A stretch of 7,942 bases of DNA, taken from NCBI GenBank assembly GCA_016790385.1, contig JAEUNV010000065.1, positions 1 through 7,942 on the forward strand, read 5' to 3'. Shown one piece after another: positions 1 through 5,626 of the stretch (position 1 is the stretch's first letter; each line of letters begins with the position of its first letter). The DNA comes from Zoogloea sp. (GTDB lineage: Bacteria > Pseudomonadota > Gammaproteobacteria > Burkholderiales > Rhodocyclaceae). Position numbers and translations under genes: made by a program. The notes under the pieces are model-generated. The model was not told the origin of the DNA, ran no database searches, and was given only the letters and a program-made list of their open reading frames with translations.

Positions 1-873
1 TGCCCCGAGGTGGCCGAGGTGATGGACGCGCTGCCCGACGGCACCACAGACCTGGAAGCCCGGTTTGTGAACATGTTCCGCAGCGAGTGGCGGCTGGAGC
101 GGGGAAGCCTGCCGCTGCGCCGCATCGCCATCGTTGACGAAACGCCCCAGGGGCAATATCTGCTGCCGGAATTCCTGCTCTTTCAGCGTCTCTTTGAACG
201 GCATGGCATCGCCGCCGACATCTGCGATCCAAGCGAACTCAGCTGTTCGCCCGAGGGCCTGGCGCTGCATGGGGCGCCGGTGGACCTGGTGTATAACCGC
301 CTCACCGATTTTTCCTTCGAAATGCCGTCCAGTGCGGCCTTGCGCCGCGCCTGGCTGGATGGATCGGCGGTCATCACGCCTCACCCGCGGGCCCACGCCC
401 TTTATGCGGACAAGCGGAATCTGGTCCTCCTTTCCGATGACGAGGCCCTTTGCCGACTGGGTGTCGATGAGGCCACGCGTCGCCTCCTCCAGTGGGGAAT
501 TCCGCGCACCGAAGCGGTGGTGGCGAGTCGCGCGGACGAATTTTGGGCACGTCGGCGCCAGCTCTTCTTCAAGCCGGCCTCGGGTTTCGGAAGCCGTGGC
601 GCCTATCGGGGTGACAAACTCACGCGCCGCGTGTTCTCCGAGATTCTCGCGGCCGATTACATTGCCCAGGACCTGGTTCCGCCATCCGAGCGCCGGCTCG
701 CAGTTGAGGGAACGCCCGTCGATCTCAAGATGGACCTGCGCAATTATGTCTATCAGGGTGAGGTTCAACTCGTCACCGCACGTCTTTACCAAGGTCAGAC
801 CACCAACTTTCGTACCCCGGGAGGTGGCTTCGCGCCCGTGCTGGCGGTCCCCGGAGCCGCGGTTTGCCGCTGA
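1..873 (+). CDS. ATP-grasp-fold protein, 5'-truncated by the window edge
   Basis: The frame is open from base 1 to the TGA at 871-873, so the true start is probably upstream; a GTG at 10 is only the first start-like codon inside. Numbering from that GTG (287 residues), there is an N-terminal alpha/beta segment (about 38-165) with RIAIVDE, LLPEFLLFQRLF, VYNRLTDF and TPHPRAHALYADKRN, then an ATP-grasp-like region with FKPASGFGSRGAYRG (about 187-201, resembling a nucleotide-binding lysine and glycine-rich loop), YIAQDLVPP, the acidic metal-site-like LKMDLRNYVY, and an end at NFRTPGGGFAPV. The order resembles proteins annotated as circularly permuted ATP-grasp enzymes, which activate a carboxylate with ATP and join it to an amine or thiol. 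I do not recognise a specific substrate. No ligase partner is visible; the neighbour downstream converges on it. The ATP-grasp call is fairly sure, the reaction unknown. Confidence 0.72.
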   Translation, partial: CPEVAEVMDALPDGTTDLEARFVNMFRSEWRLERGSLPLRRIAIVDETPQGQYLLPEFLLFQRLFERHGIAADICDPSELSCSPEGLALHGAPVDLVYNRLTDFSFEMPSSAALRRAWLDGSAVITPHPRAHALYADKRNLVLLSDDEALCRLGVDEATRRLLQWGIPRTEAVVASRADEFWARRRQLFFKPASGFGSRGAYRGDKLTRRVFSEILAADYIAQDLVPPSERRLAVEGTPVDLKMDLRNYVYQGEVQLVTARLYQGQTTNFRTPGGGFAPVLAVPGAAVCR

Positions 874-874
874 T

Positions 875-915
875 CGCCCGGGCAAGGCGCTTTACTGCGT
901 TTGCCTTGCCGGGCG
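875..915. terminator. GC-rich hairpin between convergent genes, possible bidirectional terminator
   Basis: Bases 875-888 (cgcccgggcaaggc) and 903-915 (gccttgccgggcg) are inverted copies differing by one extra C in the left arm, so the stem has about 13 pairs with a one-base bulge and a 14-base loop (889-902). It starts two bases after the stop codon of the ATP-grasp gene and lies before the cytochrome stop at 959 on the other strand. No T-tract follows on either strand, so classical intrinsic termination is not shown; it may instead stabilise 3' ends. Confidence 0.5.
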
Positions 916-958
916 CGAAGCTCGGCCCGTCACGGGGCTCGAGCATCGAACGGGGCCC

Positions 959-1540
959 TCAGCCGGCCTTTCCCGCTGAGCTCGCCTGGCTGGTCGCGGG
1001 GGCTGGCGGAGCCGCATCGGGCACCTTGTTCGTCAACGCCGGTTGCGCCTTCAGGTAGGCAAACAGCGCTCGCAGATCCTTGTCCGACAGGGAACCCACC
1101 GCCTGCCACGGCATCGGCGGAAGAATCGGACGCCCGGCCCCCAGGTGCTTGCCGCTGCGCATGGCCCGGATGAAGTCGGACTCCCGCCAGGCACCGATGC
1201 CCGTATCCCGATCCGGTGTCAGGTTGCTGGCATAAGAGATGCCCCAGGGGCCGACGAATGCCGTCAGACTGGCGGAACCCGCCCAGTTCCACGCTCCGTC
1301 CATCTTGGGCGGCGGCGGTAGGTTGAGGTCGGCCGGATGGCCGGACAGGCCCCTCGCCACGTCTTTTTCGGGGCCTTTCGGCCCCAGTTTGAGGGGCGTG
1401 TGACAGTCGGCGCAGCCCCCGTAGGCAACAAGCTGAGCGCCGCGCTTGATGAGCGCGCCATCGGCTGCGCCTGCGGGGCTGGCGAGCGCGAGTCCGCAGC
1501 CGAGGGTGGCAGCGAGGAAGAGAGGGTTGAGGGTGGTCAT
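959..1540 (-). CDS. Secreted single-haem c-type cytochrome
   Basis: A 193-residue class I cytochrome c. Residues 1-25 form a hydrophobic Sec-type signal peptide ending SPAGA|ADG, so the mature protein should be periplasmic. The haem motif CADCH is at 43-47 (C43, C46, H47); M143 in LPPMPW is the likely distal ligand. The segment SNLTPDRDTGIGAW (106-119), followed by DFIRAMRSGKH and SDKDLRALFAYLKA, is typical of cytochrome subunits that accept electrons from membrane-associated alcohol, sugar-acid or aldehyde dehydrogenases. After about 170 there is a Pro/Ala/Ser-rich tail. The ATG at 1540 is chosen because AGGAG (1552-1548) lies 7 bases ahead and the signal peptide begins there; the frame extends upstream to 1678 but that part reads as low-complexity shadow inside E1 beta. 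It is the third gene of the E1 operon, 22 bases after the E1 beta stop, which suggests a respiratory role linked to that enzyme. Odd: the signal peptide has no Lys or Arg near its N terminus. Confidence 0.88.
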   Translation of the reverse strand: MTTLNPLFLAATLGCGLALASPAGAADGALIKRGAQLVAYGGCADCHTPLKLGPKGPEKDVARGLSGHPADLNLPPPPKMDGAWNWAGSASLTAFVGPWGISYASNLTPDRDTGIGAWRESDFIRAMRSGKHLGAGRPILPPMPWQAVGSLSDKDLRALFAYLKAQPALTNKVPDAAPPAPATSQASSAGKAG

Positions 1541-1562
1541 GGTGGGTCTCCTGGAAAAGTTG

Positions 1563-2531
1563 TCAGGCGTACCTGGCGGCGCACAGCCGGCGGGCGGCTG
1601 CCGCAATGGCATCGGCCTGGGGAACGGTGGCCTGTTCAAGGGGGAAGCTGGCGGGAACCGGGGCGTCCGGCCCGCCAAGGCGCAGAACTGGCGCCTTAAG
1701 CGCGGAAAACGCTTCTTCAGCGATCAGGGCCGCAATCTCGGCACCGACACCACACAGGCGGTTGGCCTCATGGACAACCACCACGCGGCCGGTCTTGCGG
1801 GTGGTGGCCAGAATGGCTGAGGTATCAAGGGGTTTCAGGCTGCGCAAATCAATGACCTCGGCAGACACGCCTTCTGCGGCCAGGGTTTCGGCGGCCTGGA
1901 CGCAGTGGTGCACTGTCTTGCCATAGGAAATCAGGCTGACATCGTTGCCCGGGCGCAGGGTGGCGGCCTGGCCGAGGGGAACCAGCACCTCGTCGTCAGG
2001 CACCTCGCCGGGTTGATACAAGAGCCCGATGTCCAAGAGGAAGACCACCGGGTTGTCGTCGCGGATGGCAGCCTTGAGCAGGCCCTTGGCGTCGGCGGGG
2101 GTGCTCGGCATCACCACTTTCAAGCCGGGGCTGTGGACAAACCACGCTTCGACATTGTGATTGTGCTGCGCGCCGACGCCCCATCCCGCCCCGGTCATGG
2201 CGAGGGTCACCAGGGGAAAGCGGAACTGGCCGCCAGAGATGTAGCGCAACTTTCCGGCGCTGTTGACCAGCTCGTCCATGGCGTAGCAGAGAAAGGGTGC
2301 GAAAAGCAGGTCGGCCACGGGGCGCAGGCCGCCGGCCGCGGCGCCGGCTGCCGTGCCGGCGATGATGCCTTCCGAAAGCGGGGTGTTGCGAATGCGTCGG
2401 GTACCGAATTCCTCGGCCAGATCGCGGCGCTTGGTGGCGATGCCTTCGCCAAAGGCGATGACCGTTGAATCGCGCCGCATTTCTTCGGCCAGCGCGGCGC
2501 CGACGGCATCATGGAGAGTCAGGGTGGGCAT
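1563..2531 (-). CDS. Thiamine-diphosphate dehydrogenase E1 component, beta subunit (acetoin/pyruvate/2-oxoacid type)
   Basis: A 322-residue E1 beta of normal length; with E1 alpha it should form an alpha2beta2 enzyme that decarboxylates or cleaves its substrate on thiamine diphosphate. Landmarks: VIAFGEGI (24-31); TPLSEGIIAG (50-59), where E54 matches the glutamate that activates the cofactor; the AQH segment (121-123) and EAWFVHSPGLKVVMPSTPAD (128-147), with H123 at the usual active-site histidine position; VIDLRSLKPLD (226-236); VVVHEANRLCGVGAEIAALI (251-270); and the C-terminal VPASFPLE typical of the transketolase C-terminal domain. The usual QHSQ reads QHNH, and the usual glutamate after VVF(L/F) is replaced (VVFLLDIGLLY, 162-172), so substrate preference may differ. 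The GAGGAA ribosome binding site overlaps the E1 alpha stop codon, giving tight coupling. No lipoyl E2 or E3 gene follows; a cytochrome c does. The family is certain; acetoin (AcoB), pyruvate (PdhB) or branched-chain specificity cannot be fixed from sequence alone. Confidence 0.93.
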   Translation of the reverse strand: MPTLTLHDAVGAALAEEMRRDSTVIAFGEGIATKRRDLAEEFGTRRIRNTPLSEGIIAGTAAGAAAGGLRPVADLLFAPFLCYAMDELVNSAGKLRYISGGQFRFPLVTLAMTGAGWGVGAQHNHNVEAWFVHSPGLKVVMPSTPADAKGLLKAAIRDDNPVVFLLDIGLLYQPGEVPDDEVLVPLGQAATLRPGNDVSLISYGKTVHHCVQAAETLAAEGVSAEVIDLRSLKPLDTSAILATTRKTGRVVVVHEANRLCGVGAEIAALIAEEAFSALKAPVLRLGGPDAPVPASFPLEQATVPQADAIAAAARRLCAARYA

Positions 2532-2540
2532 GATGGTTCC

Positions 2541-3503
2541 TCAGGCATAGACGTCGTGGGTGAGCTCTTCCACGGCGGGATAAGGGGAGGCCTCGGCAAA
2601 AGCCACGGCGGCTGCGATGCGTTCGTCCACACGGGCGGCAAGGGCATCGGCAGCGGCGGAATCGATACGGCGGTCGGCGATCAGGCGCTCAAGACACAGC
2701 TTGAGCGGATCGCGGGCGAGCCACGAAGCAAGTTCCGCCTGATCCACATACCCCTGGTCGTCGGGCTCGAAGTGCCCCCGGGTGCGATACGTCATCGCCT
2801 CGAGCAAGACCGGCCGGCCGCTTTCGCGCACCTGGGCAGCGGCGCCGGAAGCAGCGTCCAGAACCGCCATCACGTCGTTTCCATCCACCGTGCGGATCGG
2901 AATGCCATAAGCTGCCGCCCAATCGGACACCCGTTCACGGCTCATCGCTTCGCGACGATGCACGAAGGCCTGCCACTGGTTGTTCTCGCAGATGTACAGG
3001 ATGGGGAGGTTCCAAAGCGCGGCGAGGTTCAGGGACTCATGGAAGCTGCCTTCGCAGGCCGCGCCATCGCCAAAGAAGCAGGCAACGATGCCGGGGCGGC
3101 CGTGCATCGTCTGGGCAAGGGCGACGCCCGGCGCGAGGGAAAGTTCGCCGCCGACGATGGTCGAGGTCAGAACCACGCCGAGTTCCTTCGCCGAAATGTG
3201 GAGCGATCCGCTACGGCCCTTGCAGTAACCATCGCGACGGCCCATCACCTCCGCAAGCATGCGTCCCGGGTCCGCCCCCCTGGCCAGGAGGTGGCCCGCG
3301 CTGCGATGGTTGGTGAGAATCAGATCGTCGGTGCTCAGGGCATTTATCGCCCCGACGGCGGTCGCCTCCTGGCCGACCGAGGTACAGGTGCCGGGAATGC
3401 GTCCGTGGGTGCTTCCCGAGACAATCGCGTTTTCGTAGGCACGGATCAGAAGTAGCTGCTCGTACAGCTGCAAGGGATCAGAAGTGGGTTTTGTGGTGCT
3501 CAT
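2541..3503 (-). CDS. Thiamine-diphosphate dehydrogenase E1 component, alpha subunit (acetoin dehydrogenase type)
   Basis: A 320-residue E1 alpha subunit. The thiamine-diphosphate motif runs from FFGDGAACEGSFHESLNLAA (143-162) to CENN (172-175). Before it, TSVGQEATAVGA (41-52), NHRSAGHLLARGADP (65-79) and GYCKGRSGSLHI (92-103) align by eye with acetoin dehydrogenase alpha (AcoA), which typically reads HRGHGHCIAKG and CKGKGGSMH; GHFEPDDQGY (243-252) corresponds to the phosphorylation-loop region. These AcoA-like features favour acetoin or a related ketone over pyruvate, but several usually constant residues differ (SAGH for GHGH, RSGS for KGGS). The ATG at 3503 has a GAAGGGAA ribosome binding site 5-6 bases ahead; that site is the 3' arm of a perfect inverted repeat (3509-3532). 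E1 beta begins 9 bases after its stop. Cytoplasmic; no signal peptide or membrane segment. Confidence 0.93.
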   Translation of the reverse strand: MSTTKPTSDPLQLYEQLLLIRAYENAIVSGSTHGRIPGTCTSVGQEATAVGAINALSTDDLILTNHRSAGHLLARGADPGRMLAEVMGRRDGYCKGRSGSLHISAKELGVVLTSTIVGGELSLAPGVALAQTMHGRPGIVACFFGDGAACEGSFHESLNLAALWNLPILYICENNQWQAFVHRREAMSRERVSDWAAAYGIPIRTVDGNDVMAVLDAASGAAAQVRESGRPVLLEAMTYRTRGHFEPDDQGYVDQAELASWLARDPLKLCLERLIADRRIDSAAADALAARVDERIAAAVAFAEASPYPAVEELTHDVYA

Positions 3504-3508
3504 GACAG

Positions 3509-3532
3509 TTCCCTTCAGTTAGGTGAAGGGAA
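3509..3532 (-). promoter_or_regulatory. Perfect 9-bp inverted repeat covering the E1 alpha ribosome binding site
   Basis: Plus-strand ttcccttca (3509-3517), spacer gttagg, then tgaagggaa (3524-3532) are exact inverted copies. In the mRNA the 3' arm is TGAAGGGAA, which is the Shine-Dalgarno sequence of E1 alpha, so a hairpin would hide it. If transcription starts at the candidate promoter (about 3525) the 5' arm is mostly not transcribed, and the dyad would then act as a DNA operator at +1. The repeat is directly seen; its role is inferred. Confidence 0.6.
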
Positions 3533-3559
3533 GTCTAAGGCGCCAACAAATGATGACAA
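3532..3559 (-). promoter_or_regulatory. Candidate sigma-70 promoter for the E1-cytochrome operon
   Basis: On the minus strand TTGTCA (3559-3554; five of six bases match TTGACA) is followed after 16 bases by TAGACT (3537-3532; four of six match TATAAT). The predicted start of transcription is near 3525, leaving a short leader with a good ribosome binding site before the ATG at 3503. Chance matches of this quality occur, so this is a candidate only. Confidence 0.4.
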
Positions 3560-3584
3560 TGGGGCGGACAGCCCCTTAGGATTC

Positions 3585-3615
3585 TTTTAAGAAGTGCTGA
3601 ATGAAGTTTTAAGAA
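3585..3615. repeat. Pair of 9-bp direct repeats, ttttaagaa, 22 bp apart
   Basis: ttttaagaa occurs at 3585-3593 and 3607-3615, exactly 22 bp start to start, or two helical turns. The first copy sits in the near-palindrome ttcttttaagaa. Relative to the predicted start near 3525 the centres are about -64 and -86, positions usual for an activator. The adjacent winged-helix-like regulator or the nearby LysR protein are candidate binders; neither is shown. Confidence 0.4.
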
Positions 3616-3638
3616 CCGCGGGCCCAGCGCCCCGGAAA

Positions 3639-4976
3639 TCAGCTTTCGACCAGCTCCAGCGGGCGCGTCACGGCCAGGGACAGACGGCCGCGGCCTGCCT
3701 TTTCGATCCCGATCCCGGCGTTACGCTCGGCAAGCCGGCGCTGCAACAGGACGAGGCGGGCTTCCAGGTTGTCACTGACGCCAGGCAGACGGATGCGTGA
3801 ATCCAGACGCAGGCCCTTGTTGGTGAAGCTTGTACGGCCGCGTTTGACGAAATCGTTGAGCAGCGCCCACAAGATGGCACCGGCGACGCCTTTGATCAGG
3901 TAATCGTCGTCGAGGAATACGCTGTCGTTCGCTGCAAAGTGCCTTATGGTCAGCGTCGGACCGGTTGCCGGAAGGGGGGTCGATTCGGCGGGGGCAGGGT
4001 CCTCGAGGGGATCGTCGGCTTGCTGGTGGTGCAGCATGGCCAGCCCGAGATGGGCCGCAAAGGCAACGAGCGCGTCCTCTTCGTCGTAGCCGAAGTGAAG
4101 AAAGGCCACGCTTTCCACGTAGATCACCCCGAGCAGGCGGCCGGCGGCGGCGATGGGCACGGCCATCTGGCTGGCGGCATTGGGCAGGCCGGGCAAAGGG
4201 ATGGCGGTTTCGAGCGCGTCGAGCTTTCCTTCGGCGGCGAGGCTGTCTCTAACGGTGCGGCCGTAGGCGTACTCGCTGGTCATGAATCCGATCCGGATCG
4301 GCGAACGTTCGCGGGCACAGATGCCGATGAGACCGGAGCCGACCGGAATCTCTGATCCGATGCCCGATTGGGGGTAGCCTCGGCTGGCGAGGGTATAGAG
4401 GCAGCCCCGGGCTTCGTCGTGCATCAGCAGCATGAGGTGGCCGATGGAGAATTCCTTCACCAGACAATCGACCGCCTTCTCGAGCAGGCATTCCAGATTG
4501 GCACAGCTGGCGAGTCTGTCGGTGGCACGGCGAAGGGCGTTGACGCAGTTGATGGGTGGAGTGGGGGGCGCAAGGGTGCGCCCGGCCACGGGCACAATGT
4601 CTAGCACGCGGTAGATGTCGGCGCCCAGCAGCTTGAAGATGCCCGTCATGCCGCTGTGTGCGGCAATGCCCGAGAGCTTGGCCTTCATGCGCTCAAACAG
4701 CGGCCCGGATGTCTCGGTACGAAGATAGTTGAGGCTGAGGCGGAATTGCGCTGCGGTCAGATGGCTCGTCAGCAGCAGGCGCACGGGGGAGCCGGCCAGG
4801 ACGTTCCGGCGCGTCGTGTTGAAGAACTGGTAGGACAGGGCAACGTGTTCGTTGTCGACAAACTCCACCTGGGACAGAAAAGCCACGTTGGGCATGCCCG
4901 CCGGATCGCAGGTGACGATATGGCCGGGAATGATGCCTTCAAGGCACTCGCGCAGGGTGTCGAGGCGAACGTTCAT
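3639..4976 (-). CDS. Three-domain sensor/regulator: FMN split-barrel, GAF, winged-helix-like C terminus
   Basis: A 445-residue protein with no signal peptide or membrane segment. Residues about 8-130 form a PNPOx-like split barrel (GHIVTCDPAGMPNVAFLSQV, VALSYQFFNTTRRNVL, VRLLLT), a fold that commonly binds FMN or a related cofactor. About 150-315 is a GAF domain (ASCANLECLLEKAVDCLV, LYTLASRGYP, IPVGSGLIGICAR, MAVPIAAAGRLLGVIYVES). A Pro/Ala linker (about 320-342) leads to 343-440, where DDYLIKGVAGAILWALL, SDNLEARLVLLQRRLAE and IGIEKAGRGRLSL read as helix, helix and beta-hairpin of a winged-helix domain; DNA binding is therefore possible but unproven. The start ATG overlaps the stop of the preceding split-barrel gene (ATGA, 4976-4973) and has no strong ribosome binding site, so its translation is probably coupled. 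It lies directly upstream of the E1-cytochrome genes and is a natural candidate for their regulator. The GAF call is firm, the split barrel likely, the winged helix moderately sure. Confidence 0.82.
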   Translation of the reverse strand: MNVRLDTLRECLEGIIPGHIVTCDPAGMPNVAFLSQVEFVDNEHVALSYQFFNTTRRNVLAGSPVRLLLTSHLTAAQFRLSLNYLRTETSGPLFERMKAKLSGIAAHSGMTGIFKLLGADIYRVLDIVPVAGRTLAPPTPPINCVNALRRATDRLASCANLECLLEKAVDCLVKEFSIGHLMLLMHDEARGCLYTLASRGYPQSGIGSEIPVGSGLIGICARERSPIRIGFMTSEYAYGRTVRDSLAAEGKLDALETAIPLPGLPNAASQMAVPIAAAGRLLGVIYVESVAFLHFGYDEEDALVAFAAHLGLAMLHHQQADDPLEDPAPAESTPLPATGPTLTIRHFAANDSVFLDDDYLIKGVAGAILWALLNDFVKRGRTSFTNKGLRLDSRIRLPGVSDNLEARLVLLQRRLAERNAGIGIEKAGRGRLSLAVTRPLELVES

Positions 4977-5449
4977 CGCGCAGCGGGCAACTGCTCCCCG
5001 GCCTTCGGACCGGGGGTCTGGTCGAATCCCGATGAGGGTGTGAACACCACCATCACGATGTCGTCCAGCGTGTAGGAAAGCAGGGCGCGTACCATCTCTT
5101 CCGGCGTGCCAAGGGCCACAACCTCAGGAACGAATTCGTCCACGTGGTGGCGGATCAGGTCTTCATCGGCCGGGTCGAAATCGACGATGCAGGCGTCCAC
5201 ACCCTTCAGCTGGACTGTGCGGTTGGTGGTCGGCCGGCTGAAAGCCACGGCCACGCGCCCGCTCAGGCGGACGTTCTCGAGCACTTCGGCCGCCTGAGAG
5301 CGCGGCAAGGCAATTCCGATGCGCTGGCCGCCGTCAAGCAGCTTGCACGCAAAGCCACGGCTCATGCTGGGCATCCTCCCCGTTGCGTGGCCCGCAAGGG
5401 TGATGCTCACTCCGGACTGGATGAAGCAGGCGTTATCCTGATCAAGCAT
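4973..5449 (-). CDS. Small PNPOx-like FMN split-barrel protein
   Basis: A 158-residue protein: FIQSGVSITLAGHATGRMPS (9-28), CKLLDGGQRIGIALPRSQAA, VRLSGRVAVAFSRPTTNRTV and QLKGVDACIVDFDP follow the strand order of pyridoxamine-phosphate-oxidase-like split barrels. Such proteins bind FMN, F420 or haem and often act as dimers; the substrate here is unknown. The frame stays open upstream to 6016, but that part is antisense to the phosphatase gene and has no other ATG, GTG or TTG close by that would add sensible protein, so the ATG at 5449 is chosen. No clear Shine-Dalgarno precedes it. The last residues overlap the next gene by ATGA. Together with the split barrel at the N terminus of that next protein, this makes two related domains in tandem, possibly one sensing unit or an ancestral duplication. 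The C-terminal 20 or so residues (after VVFTPSSGF) look disordered. Confidence 0.8.
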   Translation of the reverse strand: MLDQDNACFIQSGVSITLAGHATGRMPSMSRGFACKLLDGGQRIGIALPRSQAAEVLENVRLSGRVAVAFSRPTTNRTVQLKGVDACIVDFDPADEDLIRHHVDEFVPEVVALGTPEEMVRALLSYTLDDIVMVVFTPSSGFDQTPGPKAGEQLPAAR

Positions 5450-5626
5450 GATGTGAAGAGGGGTGGGGTCCGGCGATGATAACGCCAGACGGTGACGGTG
5501 TATCCATTCGGGCGTCCCGTCGCCGGGCCGTCGCAGCGCCGCCCCGGACCGCGTGCCTCGACCCGAGGACCCGAGTGCTGTGTCAGAATCCCAACTCATC
5601 CCCACCGATATGCCTGACTGCTCTCC
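5450..5626. promoter_or_regulatory. Divergent intergenic region between the split-barrel gene and the phosphatase gene
   Basis: This 177-base GC-rich gap must carry promoters for both directions. On the minus strand TATCAT (5481-5476) is a fair -10 with only a poor -35 (GATACA, 5504-5499) at 17 bases. Small repeats are present: ccgtcgc at 5517-5523 and 5528-5534, one helical turn apart; a cctcg-acc-cgagg hairpin at 5556-5568; and acccgag twice at 5561-5567 and 5569-5575. Neither flanking gene has a clear ribosome binding site. None of these elements is strong alone. Confidence 0.35.

Larger units (their letters stand above)
3504..3638 (-). promoter_or_regulatory. Regulatory gap upstream of the E1-cytochrome operon
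   Basis: This 135-base gap separates the regulator stop from the E1 alpha start and is visibly more AT-rich than its surroundings. Reading toward E1 alpha it holds two copies of TTCTTAAAA (3615-3607 and 3593-3585), a small GGGGC/GCCCC hairpin (3575-3561), a sigma-70-like promoter (TTGTCA 3559-3554, 16-base spacer, TAGACT 3537-3532) and a 9-bp dyad over the ribosome binding site. No sigma-54 -24/-12 element (TGGC-N8-TGC type), as used by many aco operons, was found. Confidence 0.5.

Noticed and set aside
1478..1540. Possible lipoprotein signal at C15 of the cytochrome
   Set aside because: The residues before the cysteine (A-T-L-G) do not fit a lipobox, the hydrophobic stretch continues past it, and a normal signal peptidase I site (SPAGA) follows.
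1541..1678. Upstream extension of the cytochrome gene
   Set aside because: It runs into E1 beta coding sequence, is Pro/Arg-rich, and would bury the signal peptide; the ATG at 1540 has an AGGAG site.
1905..2468. Plus-strand open frame (187 codons) opposite E1 beta
   Set aside because: Antisense shadow of a well-conserved gene, with Gly/Ala/His-rich composition and no motif.
2511..3455. Long plus-strand open frame (314 codons) opposite E1 alpha
   Set aside because: It is antisense to a gene with unmistakable family motifs; its translation is rich in Gly, His and Arg with no recognisable domain, as expected from GC-rich codon bias.
3504..3638. Sigma-54 promoter as in classical aco operons
   Set aside because: No GG/GC pair with the proper spacing and flanking consensus was found in the gap.
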